Part shown: in pieces, positions 1 to 7,777 of the stretch
Layout of the letters: the number at the start of each line of letters is the position of its first letter
How positions within the stretch are numbered: the first letter of the stretch is position 1
NCBI GenBank assembly: GCA_934454435.1
Contig: CAKSGA010000002.1
Location: forward strand, 1 to 56,350
Source: an uncultured Oscillospiraceae bacterium
Lineage (GTDB): Bacteria; Bacillota; Clostridia; Oscillospirales; Ruminococcaceae
Direction: 5' to 3'
DNA: 56,350 nucleotides
Made by a program: the position numbers and the translations under genes
Notes under the pieces: model-generated
The model's input: the letters and a program-made list of their open reading frames with translations, nothing else
Databases searched by the model: none
Told to the model about the DNA's origin: nothing

Positions 1-20
1 AGTTACCACACAAAATTCAA

Positions 21-497
21 GTGAAAGAAGGTCTATCTCTCAATGAACAGTATAACACAGGAAATGCGGTTCGTCAATCTCTAATGAAATATTCCGAAAA
101 ATACGGAGTAAAAAGAGCATCAAGGAAATACAACAAGAGCCGTTCTTATATTTATTTATGGAAAGCTCGCTGGGACGGAACGGTTGAATCCCTTGCAGGA
201 CAATCCAAGCGCCCGCATCACCACCCGAACGGGAACATGCCTGATGAGCTGAAGCTCATCAGAGATATATCCGGGAGAGTGTATCCAAATAGATGTCAAG
301 TTTGTCCCTGTGGGCTGCCTCGTCAATAAGGACAGAAGCTCTATCAATACACTGCTATCGACGAGTTTTAAGACTTCGCTTTGTTTATGGCTACGAGGAA
401 CACAGCACTTATTCTTCGGCCGATTTCCTTATACGAGCTGTGAAATGATATAAACGGCGTGGCATACGTCATTTGCAGACTAGAATCAATTCGGGGC
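21..497 (+). pseudogene. Decayed IS481/IS3-type transposase remnant
   Basis: The first ~80 codons read as a helix-turn-helix transposase N-terminus (motifs KYGVKRASRKYNKSRSYIY and YLWKARWDGTVESLAGQSKR). The reading frame then breaks, but pieces of the DDE-type catalytic domain continue in all three frames: VKFVPVGCLVNK near 297, LYQYTAIDE near 341, and FVYGYEEHSTYSSADFL near 384, ending with LQT near 475. An internal segment between the HTH and the core is also missing. This is the pattern of a dead IS481-family element with several frameshifts and a deletion. No terminal inverted repeats were found. Family assignment is from remembered motifs, so IS481 versus IS3-like is not settled. Confidence 0.8.
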
Positions 498-512
498 TCT
501 GGTCTGTCGGTC

Positions 513-570
513 AACCCCTCTGTCACTCCGTGACATTTCCCCCACAGGGGTAGACAACCCGAACCCCGGA
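513..570 (-). repeat. Dispersed palindromic repeat, copy 1
   Basis: Contains the small palindrome TGTCAC/GTGACA (521-526 and 530-535) between CCCCTC and a run of C. The reverse complement matches 6395-6452 over about 58 bases with substitutions, including an invariant core of about 20 bases around the palindrome. It lies directly after the transposase remnant. It looks like a REP-like extragenic element; function unknown. Confidence 0.65.
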
Positions 571-771
571 TTTTATCTGCCGGAAGATACCGGTGAAATA
601 TGAAAAGCAGCGAATTGACTCCGCTGCTCTTCACCGTATATCTTGCAGCTGCGTTGGTGCACTCTCCAGCGTTGACCTGTTTCGCTGCATTTTTAGCTTT
701 GGTATGTTTTTCGGGTTTCTTCGCATTTGCACAGTTATTTTTTCAGACCCGAAGATAACTTTATTTGCGCA

Positions 772-809
772 AACCGCTCCAGTTGTCTTAATCGGCTTCT
801 GGAGCGGTT
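772..809 (-). terminator. Hairpin downstream of the Thoeris operon
   Basis: Perfect 11-base arms AACCGCTCCAG (772-782) and CTGGAGCGGTT (799-809). It sits 50 bases beyond the end of the minus-strand Thoeris genes. The minus-strand tail has no clear T-run, so termination efficiency is uncertain. Confidence 0.5.
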
Positions 810-860
810 ATTTGATTATCCCTTCACACGATGCGTGAATACGATAATACTGCAGCAATA

Positions 861-1358
861 TTAATATGAACCTTTTCTGGATATAGCGTCCTCGATCAGG
901 GTCTCAAGATTATCATTAATATCCCTATACACATTTTTGCTGGTTGTGTATCCAGGGTCATAGCAGTCAACATATTTTGACAGCTTCTCACCTTTGGCAG
1001 TAAGAATATCATCAAAAGGATTTTTGCCTTTCTTTGCCTGCTTTCCTTCGTTATCTTCCAGATTATGAATGTATATGCCGACTATACCTTTTTTCATCTC
1101 ATATGCCTTTTTTATTTCATAGTTGACCCATTTCCTCTCAGAGGTAGTGGAGCCGACCAGAACAACGATGCACGAGCGCATATCAAGCTGGGAATCAATC
1201 CACTTTTTGATTTCAGATTCTGTTTTCTTTTTTACTTTTTCCCAGTCGTTGTCAGAGAAAGTGGACTCGCCAGCGACTTTACCCATGCTTCGTACCTGCC
1301 CGGCTCTCCAATAATCCTTGTTGAACTCAAAGCTAAAGAAAACCTGTCTTTTTGCCAT
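861..1358 (-). CDS. thsB: Thoeris small TIR-like protein ThsB
   Basis: Single-domain TIR-like protein (165 aa, DUF1863/ThsB type). The start VFFSFEFNKDYWRAGQVR matches the first strand and loop of the ThsB fold; CIVVLVGSTT is the central strand and KWVNYEIKKAYE carries the likely catalytic glutamate. In known Thoeris systems ThsB senses phage and makes a cyclic-ADP-ribose-type signal from NAD that activates ThsA. A start 15 bases upstream is possible, but 1358 has a perfect GGAGGAAC site 5 bases ahead, so it is preferred. It is the last gene of the operon, 29 bases after thsA. Base composition is more AT-rich than the surrounding chromosome. Confidence 0.88.
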   Translation of the reverse strand: MAKRQVFFSFEFNKDYWRAGQVRSMGKVAGESTFSDNDWEKVKKKTESEIKKWIDSQLDMRSCIVVLVGSTTSERKWVNYEIKKAYEMKKGIVGIYIHNLEDNEGKQAKKGKNPFDDILTAKGEKLSKYVDCYDPGYTTSKNVYRDINDNLETLIEDAISRKGSY

Positions 1359-1387
1359 ATGTAGTTCCTCCATTCGTTATGATCAGG

Positions 1388-2839
1388 TCACGAGCCCAAG
1401 GAAATCTTATCAATAAACTCAATGACCGCTGTTGCCAGTTTATCGGGATCAGTCTTTTGATCAAGTTTTTTGAAGCAGTTTAATAATTGCCCGTCCGAAC
1501 CGGGATAGTACTGCTGGAAATTCTTATTCACATCTTCCCATATTTCCTTTGCGACCCAACCTGTACACCCCACGGGTACGATCAGATTATTAAATTTCTT
1601 TGCGATCTCAAATTCCTCTACCACGCCGTAAGCGTTTTCGACCTGATCATGATCGTCTTTCCTGGTTCTGTTTCCAAAGACAAAAACAGATATACCGGCT
1701 CTTGATATCATATCTTCCCTGTATTGGGTGAAAAGCTTCTTCCGCATATCCTGATCCTGAATATCCTGGGGAAAAGGGCGCAGTATGAGCTTATCGTTCT
1801 TTATTGTGGCGTTGCTGATGGAATATATCTCCTTCAGCGCTCCGGTTATTACTGAACTTCCTACTCCTAAACCAAATCCGGATATTATGTTATATCCCTT
1901 TTTCACCAACCGGCTGCTGAGCGTGGTAATAAACTCCTGAGCCTCTGTTTCAGTAAACGCCCCGAATTCCTTGGCACTTCCGGAAATAAATATATTGTTT
2001 CTGAACAGCTTTTTTTCGATGGACCTGAGAATTTCCGTGATCTCTGAATAATCATCGACCAGCAGGACAGTTATATTATAACGCCTTCTCATATCGTCAA
2101 TAATAAGATCCTGCTTGCATTTTGCGTAGGTGTAATCTGCCTTGGACTTGAATTCTGTCCTTTTGACATTGCGCATTATGGCGTAATGCTGGCGTTGATT
2201 GTTTGATCCGTTTTCTACCCGAAGCCTGCTTAACACGTAATCAATATTAGGGTCAGAAAAGCTGAAACCAAGGAACAGGAAAGTTTTCGATAAAAGATCC
2301 CCGCTTAACGCTGTGAGAAACGAGCTATGCTTTTTGTAATAACTCTCATAGTCGTCCTTAATTATTATAGCGTCATCAGGCGAATCCTTGTCACCGTGCA
2401 TTTTGTACACAACGGCGTCCCGTCCCGCACTCACAAGGCAAAGATCATTATCCTTTCTCTTTACGTCCACGACTTTTTTCTCTGCACGCAAAGCGTCCTC
2501 TATCAAAGAATCATAATTGGTAGTCCAATACGTAAATATGGGCAGTCTGGCAAGGATCCTGTGGTTTTCGTCGATTTCCCTATTTGATGAAAAGGCGTTG
2601 AATATCGTTGTATTGATCCTACTTCTGTTGTATTTGTTACAATGGTATTGAGCCAGTGCCACCAAATTGCTTTCCTTTGACGAATCAAGACCAATTTCTT
2701 TTGCGATTCCTTCCAGTAGTTCTTGCCAATTAACGAAACCTGCATCCCATGAAAAACCTGCACCAGCAAATATTGCGGCGTTATCATTTGCTATTTCCTT
2801 AACATAACAGTCAATAAAAGCTGTGATCTGTTCGTTCAT
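1388..2839 (-). CDS. thsA: Thoeris effector ThsA (SIR2-SLOG NADase)
   Basis: Type I Thoeris effector, 483 aa. An N-terminal SIR2 domain has the NAD-binding AAIFAGAGFS, WTTNYDSLIEDAL (the Asn expected for NAD hydrolysis) and YKMHGD (the catalytic His). A C-terminal SLOG/STALD domain starts near residue 283 with FISGSAKEFG and contains NIISGFGLGVGSS, RPFPQ and YREDM, the region that binds the cyclic-nucleotide signal in characterised ThsA. Once activated it depletes NAD and stops the infected cell. Motif order and length agree with the Bacillus cereus protein as remembered. The upstream ATG at 2857 overlaps the preceding stop, but AAAGGA ahead of 2839 fits that start better. It is translated just after the larger TIR gene. 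Confidence 0.93.
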   Translation of the reverse strand: MNEQITAFIDCYVKEIANDNAAIFAGAGFSWDAGFVNWQELLEGIAKEIGLDSSKESNLVALAQYHCNKYNRSRINTTIFNAFSSNREIDENHRILARLPIFTYWTTNYDSLIEDALRAEKKVVDVKRKDNDLCLVSAGRDAVVYKMHGDKDSPDDAIIIKDDYESYYKKHSSFLTALSGDLLSKTFLFLGFSFSDPNIDYVLSRLRVENGSNNQRQHYAIMRNVKRTEFKSKADYTYAKCKQDLIIDDMRRRYNITVLLVDDYSEITEILRSIEKKLFRNNIFISGSAKEFGAFTETEAQEFITTLSSRLVKKGYNIISGFGLGVGSSVITGALKEIYSISNATIKNDKLILRPFPQDIQDQDMRKKLFTQYREDMISRAGISVFVFGNRTRKDDHDQVENAYGVVEEFEIAKKFNNLIVPVGCTGWVAKEIWEDVNKNFQQYYPGSDGQLLNCFKKLDQKTDPDKLATAVIEFIDKISLGS

Positions 2840-2853
2840 CTGACATATTCCTT

Positions 2854-3540
2854 TCAATTTAAATTTTTATGTCTGTCATACCAAAGCCAATCATATAAAG
2901 GGAACTTTCGTTCACCATTTACTGTTTGAATGTACACACAATAATTGTCATCACAACCTCGGAATTCGTTCCTGCCACACGAAGGTGAATAAGCAATATG
3001 AGGATATATTCTCATATATTCAGTGCCTTTATAATTAGCTGACAAAGCATTATCGCTGATTAGCGGGAGAATTGATATCCCCTTTTTATATTTTTTTGCA
3101 TCACCATAACCCAATTCCCAGTTACACCATTTTGATTCGATTGCATTATTTGTCGCCAACAGAATAAATCTATCGCACCTGCGTATTTTTGCTTTGATCC
3201 TCTTTGCTGTTATATCTGATGTTACCCTGGGCATAGAAGGATCCTTACTGTCAATATACACACTTACGCCATATGTATGTTTAAGTAAGCCTAACAGTCC
3301 CCTTAGCTGTGGCAAATCAGCATGTTTATGAGATATAAATACAGTGGGGACTATTCCATTTTCCAGCTGTTCCGAAATACTATTCCTTAGCCGTTCTTCA
3401 CTATTAGTATAAAAATCAATATAAGAATATTTTCTCGGTTCTTTGACAGGACCAATGGCTTTCGCTATATCAGCATCAGTGAATTCTTTGGCATAGACTT
3501 CCAGGTCACTATAATTAAGTATCATCTTAATATCTGGCAT
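2854..3540 (-). CDS. Second Thoeris TIR-domain sensor
   Basis: 228 aa. The TIR domain occupies roughly residues 64-170: VPTVFISHKHAD (first strand), YGVSVYIDSKD, CDRFILLATNNAIESKWC and NWELGYGDAKK, with the catalytic Glu at about residue 142. The first 60 residues are a separate extension, and about 55 residues after the TIR have no recognised domain. It is unlike the small ThsB encoded two genes later, so this locus carries two distinct TIR proteins; multiple ThsB paralogues that widen phage range are known in Thoeris systems. First gene of the operon, with GGGAG upstream and a consensus promoter. GC content is clearly low, suggesting transfer. Confidence 0.82.
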   Translation of the reverse strand: MPDIKMILNYSDLEVYAKEFTDADIAKAIGPVKEPRKYSYIDFYTNSEERLRNSISEQLENGIVPTVFISHKHADLPQLRGLLGLLKHTYGVSVYIDSKDPSMPRVTSDITAKRIKAKIRRCDRFILLATNNAIESKWCNWELGYGDAKKYKKGISILPLISDNALSANYKGTEYMRIYPHIAYSPSCGRNEFRGCDDNYCVYIQTVNGERKFPLYDWLWYDRHKNLN

Positions 3541-3609
3541 TTTGTTCTCCCTTACTATATAAATATTTTTAAATGACTTTGCCGAAATTTAATATATTAT
3601 GACATTTAT

Positions 3610-3638
3610 ATTATATACAGAAACGCTTGCGATGTCAA
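3610..3638 (-). promoter_or_regulatory. Consensus sigma-A promoter of the Thoeris operon
   Basis: On the minus strand a perfect TTGACA (3633-3638), a 17-base spacer and a perfect TATAAT (3610-3615) lie 70 bases before the first TIR gene. This predicts strong constitutive expression of the defence genes. Confidence 0.85.
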
Positions 3639-3950
3639 TATATAGATACGCAAAAACTCTTGTTTTATTAAAATTCAATAAAAATCGACGAGAAATTTTT
3701 AACAATTTTACAAACTCCGCTTTATTGTTTTCTGTATTTTTCGGGACAAAAATCGTCTATATTTATCAATGCATCTTTTCATCGAGTGTTACTGCTGAAG
3801 TCACCCAGACCAAAACAACCCGCTACCGGCTTACGCATCGGGAACGGGTCAGATTTTTATTTACTTATTCCATGATACGCTAACGTCGCTTATCTTATCG
3901 CACTCCACAGTGGAGAATAGCTCCGCACTGGCAAACCGAATACTCAAGGA
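3639..3950. other. AT-rich intergenic stretch, no gene seen
   Basis: Short open frames here lack ribosome binding sites and recognisable products. A weak hairpin (ACCCG near 3819 with CGGGT near 3845, followed by TTTTTA) could terminate plus-strand transcription. Nothing else was recognised. Confidence 0.5.
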
Positions 3951-4460
3951 TCAACTGAGCTTTTCATACTCCCTTTCAAGCTTTCCAAGATCGAACACAA
4001 GGAACCTGCGCTCGACATTTCCGGCGAGCCTTACCAGCAGTCCTGGCATGACCGGGGTGGGTTCCGGATTAACAACGCTTGCCGTCATCGGCGTATTATT
4101 CGGAAAAGCTGGCGCACATTGATGGTCACCTATGAAGTGTTCTCGTCTGTATGGATATACGGGCAGATCAATAAAATACTGACTGCCAGGAATAGAAAAC
4201 CGATATTGCGTTCCCTGCTGGTCATTAATATAAACACAGACGCGGTTATTGCAGTCAGCGTAAACGCATTTTTCGGGGTCGATAACCTTTCTCGGAAATC
4301 GGAGGACAATGGCGGCGGAGTCGACAATGTAAATCGACTGAAGATAATTTATATCGAATGTATGAATAGTCTGAGCGGCGCTTACATATCCTGCAATAAC
4401 AGGATTATTATCAATGTCCGAAACCGTTAGTTCATTTTCCCTGGCAACAGGATAATACAT
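3951..4460 (-). CDS. Hypothetical 169-aa island protein
   Basis: Function not recognised. The start has a good GGAGG site 9 bases upstream, so it is probably expressed. The product is soluble, with no signal peptide or membrane segment, rich in beta-prone stretches (LQSIYIVDSAAIVLRF, RVCVYINDQQGTQYRFSI) and Pro/Tyr, with two cysteines close together (CVYADC). The C-terminus is charged and helical (DLGKLEREYEKL). It lies between the Thoeris operon and the recombinase and is transcribed in the Thoeris direction, but about 310 bases ahead of the Thoeris promoter, so it is probably a separate unit. By position it could be an accessory defence or island-maintenance gene; that is inference only. 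Confidence 0.7.
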   Translation of the reverse strand: MYYPVARENELTVSDIDNNPVIAGYVSAAQTIHTFDINYLQSIYIVDSAAIVLRFPRKVIDPEKCVYADCNNRVCVYINDQQGTQYRFSIPGSQYFIDLPVYPYRREHFIGDHQCAPAFPNNTPMTASVVNPEPTPVMPGLLVRLAGNVERRFLVFDLGKLEREYEKLS

Positions 4461-4505
4461 TTGTCATACCTCCATATATAAAAATTTATCTTAAATAATT
4501 ATAAC

Positions 4506-4557
4506 ATAAGTGTAAAAAAAGCAATATTATTAAATCTGTTGTTTTTGTTACACTTAT
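4506..4557. repeat. 19-base imperfect inverted repeat
   Basis: Arms 4506-4524 (beginning ATAAGTGTAA) and 4539-4557 (ending TTACACTTAT) match at 17 of 19 positions around a 14-base loop. It lies between divergent genes (the 169-aa gene and the recombinase unit). It could be an operator, a recombinase binding site or a bidirectional hairpin. Confidence 0.6.
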
Positions 4558-4663
4558 TTTGTATATATAAAACAATTGAATTATATATTATAACCATGGT
4601 GATACAATTTATACCAGATTCATAACATTGTAATACTACTGAACCGGAAAGGAGTGGTGAACA

Positions 4664-4816
4664 ATGAAAACAAATTACACCGTGGTTAATACATATTCTT
4701 CTGCAACAGACGCGCAGAAAGAAAAGCTGAAAACCGAAGCCTCAAGAGCCGTATACCGTGAGCTGCTCCGCTACATGGAAATCAAATCCGGACAGCCGGA
4801 ACAGAAAACCGCCTGA
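4664..4816 (+). CDS. Small 50-aa protein before the recombinase
   Basis: Encodes a 50-residue charged, mostly helical peptide beginning MKTNYTVVNTYSSATD and containing SRAVYRELLRYME. AAAGGAG lies 9-10 bases before the ATG, and the stop is 19 bases ahead of the serine recombinase start, so the two are probably co-transcribed. Small ORFs of this kind often precede large serine recombinases on Firmicutes islands and may act as directionality factors or regulators; no homologous family is recognised. There is no hydrophobic segment. Confidence 0.65.
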   Translation: MKTNYTVVNTYSSATDAQKEKLKTEASRAVYRELLRYMEIKSGQPEQKTA

Positions 4817-4835
4817 CTGCTGAAAGGACAAAAAA

Positions 4836-6326
4836 ATGACGGCAATATATGCAAGACAGAGTATCGACAAAAAGGATAGCATTTCAATAGATACCCAGAT
4901 AGAGTTCTGCCGGCGCTTTGCCGGCACGGAGGAGTGCCGCATCTACACCGACAAGGGCTGGAGCGGCAAGAACATCGACCGCCCGGAGTTCCAGCGGCTG
5001 TTATCTGACATAAAAAGCGGCTCGATAACAAAACTCGTTGTTTACAAGCTGGACAGAATAAGCCGCTCGCTGAACGACTTCTCCAACCTCATGGAGCTGT
5101 TCCGGCAGTACAATGTGGAGTTTGCGTCCACGGTGGAGACCTTCGACACCTCCACTCCGATAGGGCGTGCCATGCTCGGGATAATCATGGTTTTCGCAGA
5201 GCTGGAACGTGAGAATATCCTCATGCGCGTAAAGGACAACTACTACGCCCGGGGCGAAAAGGGAATGTACCTCGGAGGTCCTCCGACGTTCGGGTTTGAT
5301 AAGACCCCGACTACCCTCGGCGGAATAAAGACCTCCGTGCTCGTTCCGAACGCCGATATGTCCACCGTGCAGTACATGTACGACTCCTACCTCGTGGAGC
5401 GCACTTCTCTCGGGGACATCGCAAAACAGCTCAATTCTGACGGGGTGCAGTCCCCCGGGGGTGCCCTGTGGGACAGCAACATGATAAGTCGTATCCTCCG
5501 CAACCCGTCCTACGTTATGGCGGATACGGACGTTTACCGCTACTTCAAGGACAAGGGCTGTAGGATACCCACTCCGGTGGAGGAGTTTACCGGGGAGCGT
5601 GGATGCTTCCTCTACGGCAAGCGCGCCACGAACGAGCGCAAGTACACCGATGTGAAAGACCATGTGCTGACCATCGGGCTGCATGACGGTGTGATATCGT
5701 CGCAGATATGGCTGGACGTCCAGCGTAAGCTAGACGGAAATAAGCAGCTCAAAAAGGGAAAGACCGGCACACGCTCATGGCTCACGGGGCTTATAAAATG
5801 CGGAAACTGCGGCTACGCTCTGCGGGTCATCAACAGGGATTACTTCTACTGCTCAGGAAAGGCGAACAAGAAAGTATGCGGCGGCTTTGAGGGAAATCCC
5901 CGGATAGATGTCGTTGAGCATGCAGTCAGGGAGCGGCTCTTTCAGAAATTCGAGGAGATACGGGATATTGTCATTGAAGAGGACAAGCCAGTGCAAAGTC
6001 CTGCCGTGAACAAACTGAAAATGCGGCTTGAAACGGTTTCCACACAGATAGACAATCTTGTGGACAGAATAGCCGAAACTTCCTCTGCCATCGGAAAGGT
6101 ACTCGAAGAGAAACTGGAAAGCCTCATAAAGGAGCGGGAAAGCGTCGAGGCCGAAATCAGAAAGTACTCTTCCGGCGCTCCGCAGGCGCTTACATATAAG
6201 GACGTTCTCCCCATGCTTTCGGAGTTCGACGAGATGCCGATAGAGAACCGCAGCGTTATTGCAAGGCAGTTCATTCAGAAGATACTGCTGTGGGACGACA
6301 AAATCGAAATAGTCTGGAAATTCTGA
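4836..6326 (+). CDS. Large serine recombinase (island integrase)
   Basis: 496 aa. Resolvase-type catalytic domain at residues ~2-140 with IYARQS (nucleophile Ser9), YKLDRISRS and FAELERENI; a recombinase domain at ~155-275 (PPTFGFDK, SRILRNPSYV); a zinc ribbon at ~318-355 with CGNCGY and CSGKANKKVCGG; and a coiled coil at ~395-445 as in site-specific large serine integrases. Such proteins insert or excise genomic islands without host factors. It starts 20 bases after the 50-aa ORF, with GAAAGGAC upstream. It is probably the integrase of the island carrying Thoeris, although no mobilisation genes are present and no core att duplication was found. Confidence 0.92.
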   Translation: MTAIYARQSIDKKDSISIDTQIEFCRRFAGTEECRIYTDKGWSGKNIDRPEFQRLLSDIKSGSITKLVVYKLDRISRSLNDFSNLMELFRQYNVEFASTVETFDTSTPIGRAMLGIIMVFAELERENILMRVKDNYYARGEKGMYLGGPPTFGFDKTPTTLGGIKTSVLVPNADMSTVQYMYDSYLVERTSLGDIAKQLNSDGVQSPGGALWDSNMISRILRNPSYVMADTDVYRYFKDKGCRIPTPVEEFTGERGCFLYGKRATNERKYTDVKDHVLTIGLHDGVISSQIWLDVQRKLDGNKQLKKGKTGTRSWLTGLIKCGNCGYALRVINRDYFYCSGKANKKVCGGFEGNPRIDVVEHAVRERLFQKFEEIRDIVIEEDKPVQSPAVNKLKMRLETVSTQIDNLVDRIAETSSAIGKVLEEKLESLIKERESVEAEIRKYSSGAPQALTYKDVLPMLSEFDEMPIENRSVIARQFIQKILLWDDKIEIVWKF

Positions 6327-6328
6327 TG

Positions 6329-6362
6329 ATCACCGTGGTTTTACTGCGGTGATTATTTTTTT
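6329..6362 (+). terminator. Terminator of the recombinase gene
   Basis: Stem ATCACCG / CGGTGAT (6329-6353), followed by TTATTTTTTT directly after the recombinase stop. Confidence 0.8.
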
Positions 6363-6394
6363 AATATGCTGACAACAAAGTAATAAACAAGGAT

Positions 6395-6452
6395 ACTCCG
6401 GGAGTTCGAGGGTGGAGTCCAGTGGGGGAGGTGTCACGGAGTGACAGAGGGG
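6395..6452 (+). repeat. Dispersed palindromic repeat, copy 2
   Basis: Plus-strand counterpart of the element at 513-570: TCCGGGAGTTCG, a variable middle, GTGGGGGAGG, the palindrome TGTCACGGAGTGACA, then GAGGGG. The two copies face each other across the Thoeris/recombinase region. Confidence 0.65.
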
Positions 6453-6546
6453 CTAGTATGGCGCAAAAGCCACGTGATTGCTTAACCGATTTGTTTCGTA
6501 TTGTGCCAAACTAATGGCAGAACAGACCCGAAAAATCCTGTAATAC

Positions 6547-6579
6547 GATAATATCCCCCGGAACGATCACGGGGATTAT
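6547..6579 (-). terminator. Hairpin after small minus-strand ORF
   Basis: Arms GATAATATCCCC (6547-6558) and GGGGATTATC (6570-6579) form a stable stem just beyond the stop of the ORF at 6588-6734. Confidence 0.45.
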
Positions 6580-6587
6580 CATGTGTT

Positions 6588-6734
6588 TTACACTGTCAGT
6601 TCTTCTTCATAGCTGCGGATATCTGTAAAAAACCTTTCTTGTTTCTCCTTGTATTTTTCTTTTCTTTCAGCAGCTTTATTCCATATTCCTTTTTCAATAT
6701 ATCGAAGATGAACACGAGGTTGTTCCATTCTCAT
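6588..6734 (-). CDS. Possible small protein (48 aa)
   Basis: Minus-strand frame for a strongly basic helical peptide starting MRMEQPRVHLRYIEKGIWNK and ending in RSYEEELTV. No good Shine-Dalgarno sequence precedes it. A stem-loop follows its stop, which gives slight support. No family recognised; it could be a fragment left by rearrangement next to the island. Confidence 0.3.
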   Translation of the reverse strand: MRMEQPRVHLRYIEKGIWNKAAERKEKYKEKQERFFTDIRSYEEELTV

Positions 6735-6893
6735 AAAGATCACTCATGTAGATTATATCACACCCGGTCATATTATTTGTAAAAACCGTTTGAGCTCTGG
6801 TTTTTACAGTCAACTGCCTGCATCGTGTACCTCATACGGCTCCTGACATAAAATTTTCGGGCTGTTCGTGAAATTTCGCAATGCTCAAAACAA

Positions 6894-7544
6894 TCATTCC
6901 AGTCCTTTCAGGAGAATATATTTATTGCGTCCGATAGGGCAGGCATAACAAAAAGACCCGCTCCCGAGCTCAAACGGCTCCGGGAGCGGGTTTCCATCTG
7001 TATCGAGCGGTTCAACGTCCCACTGGATAACGGTCATGTCCATGCCCTGAATGGTGGTGATGAGGGAGTTGTCGTACTCGCCGTAGGGCGCACGGTAGAG
7101 GGTCGGCTCGCTGCCCGTAATGTCTTTTATTTTAAGGGAAGCCGCCCTGGTATCTGATATCAGGTCATTCACGTTCATGCCCTTGACGTGCGGGTGCTGG
7201 TCGGAGTGGTTCTGTATCTCGTGACCGGCGTCTGCGAACGCTTTGACGTCCTCCGGGTAACGGTCGCACCAGTCGCCGGTCACGAAGAACGTTGCACGGG
7301 CGTCGTACTCGTCAAGTATCGTTATCAGTTCCTCGGTGTTGGAGTTCTCCCACGCAACGTCAAAGGTCAGCGAGAGCTTCTTGTCGCCACGCTCCACCGA
7401 GTAGACCGGCAGCAGACGTTCGGTCGCCTGGGTGCCTACCGAGGTCAGCACCGCCCCTACTCCCACCGCAGCGGCGGCGATGGTCAGTGCGCCTATGGCG
7501 GTCAGCCGGCGGACTTTCTTCTTTGTCAGTGTTATCATTTTCAT
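6894..7544 (-). pseudogene. Polysaccharide deacetylase (NodB, PdaB-like), C-terminally truncated
   Basis: 216-residue frame. A membrane or signal segment (RLTAIGALTIAAAAVGVGAV) is followed by a NodB domain with LSLTFDVAWENSNTEEL (motif 1), ATFFVTGDWCD, EIQNHSDQHPHV (motif 2), LYRAPYGEYD (motif 3) and VIQWDVEPLD (motif 4). Intact PdaB-like proteins continue about 50 residues to the last Leu-x-His motif. Here the frame instead enters a terminator hairpin and ends in unrelated sequence, so the domain is incomplete and probably inactive. The start at 7544 is fixed by AGGAGGGG 6 bases upstream. Such enzymes normally remove acetyl groups from peptidoglycan or polysaccharide at the cell surface. Confidence 0.75.
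6951..6991 (-). terminator. Terminator read through by the truncated deacetylase ORF
   Basis: Stem ACCCGCTCCCG / CGGGAGCGGGT (6956-6991) with AAAA at 6951-6954, i.e. a T-run on the minus strand. The deacetylase reading frame runs straight through it. Confidence 0.8.
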
Positions 7545-7670
7545 GTTATGCCCCTCCTGTAAGTGCTTTTTTGAGAGGTATATGCAGGTCCCGGGACAAA
7601 TATGACAGGCGTCCGGACTGATCGCCGGCGGACATGGTCGAAATTTCCTCAACAAAATTGCAAAAAACAT

Positions 7671-7704
7671 TTGACAAATCAAAAAAAATATGTCACAATA
7701 TAAT
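7671..7704 (+). promoter_or_regulatory. Possible promoter of the GH25 gene
   Basis: TTGACA (7671-7676) and TATAAT (7699-7704) occur in an A-rich stretch, but the 22-base spacing is too long for a standard promoter. One of the two boxes may pair with a weaker partner. Confidence 0.35.
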
Positions 7705-7777
7705 AGGTCATTATTTCTTCCGGGAGAAAGATCCGGAAAGAAACGGAAATACATGCGCAAGTCAATGGAGTGATAGT

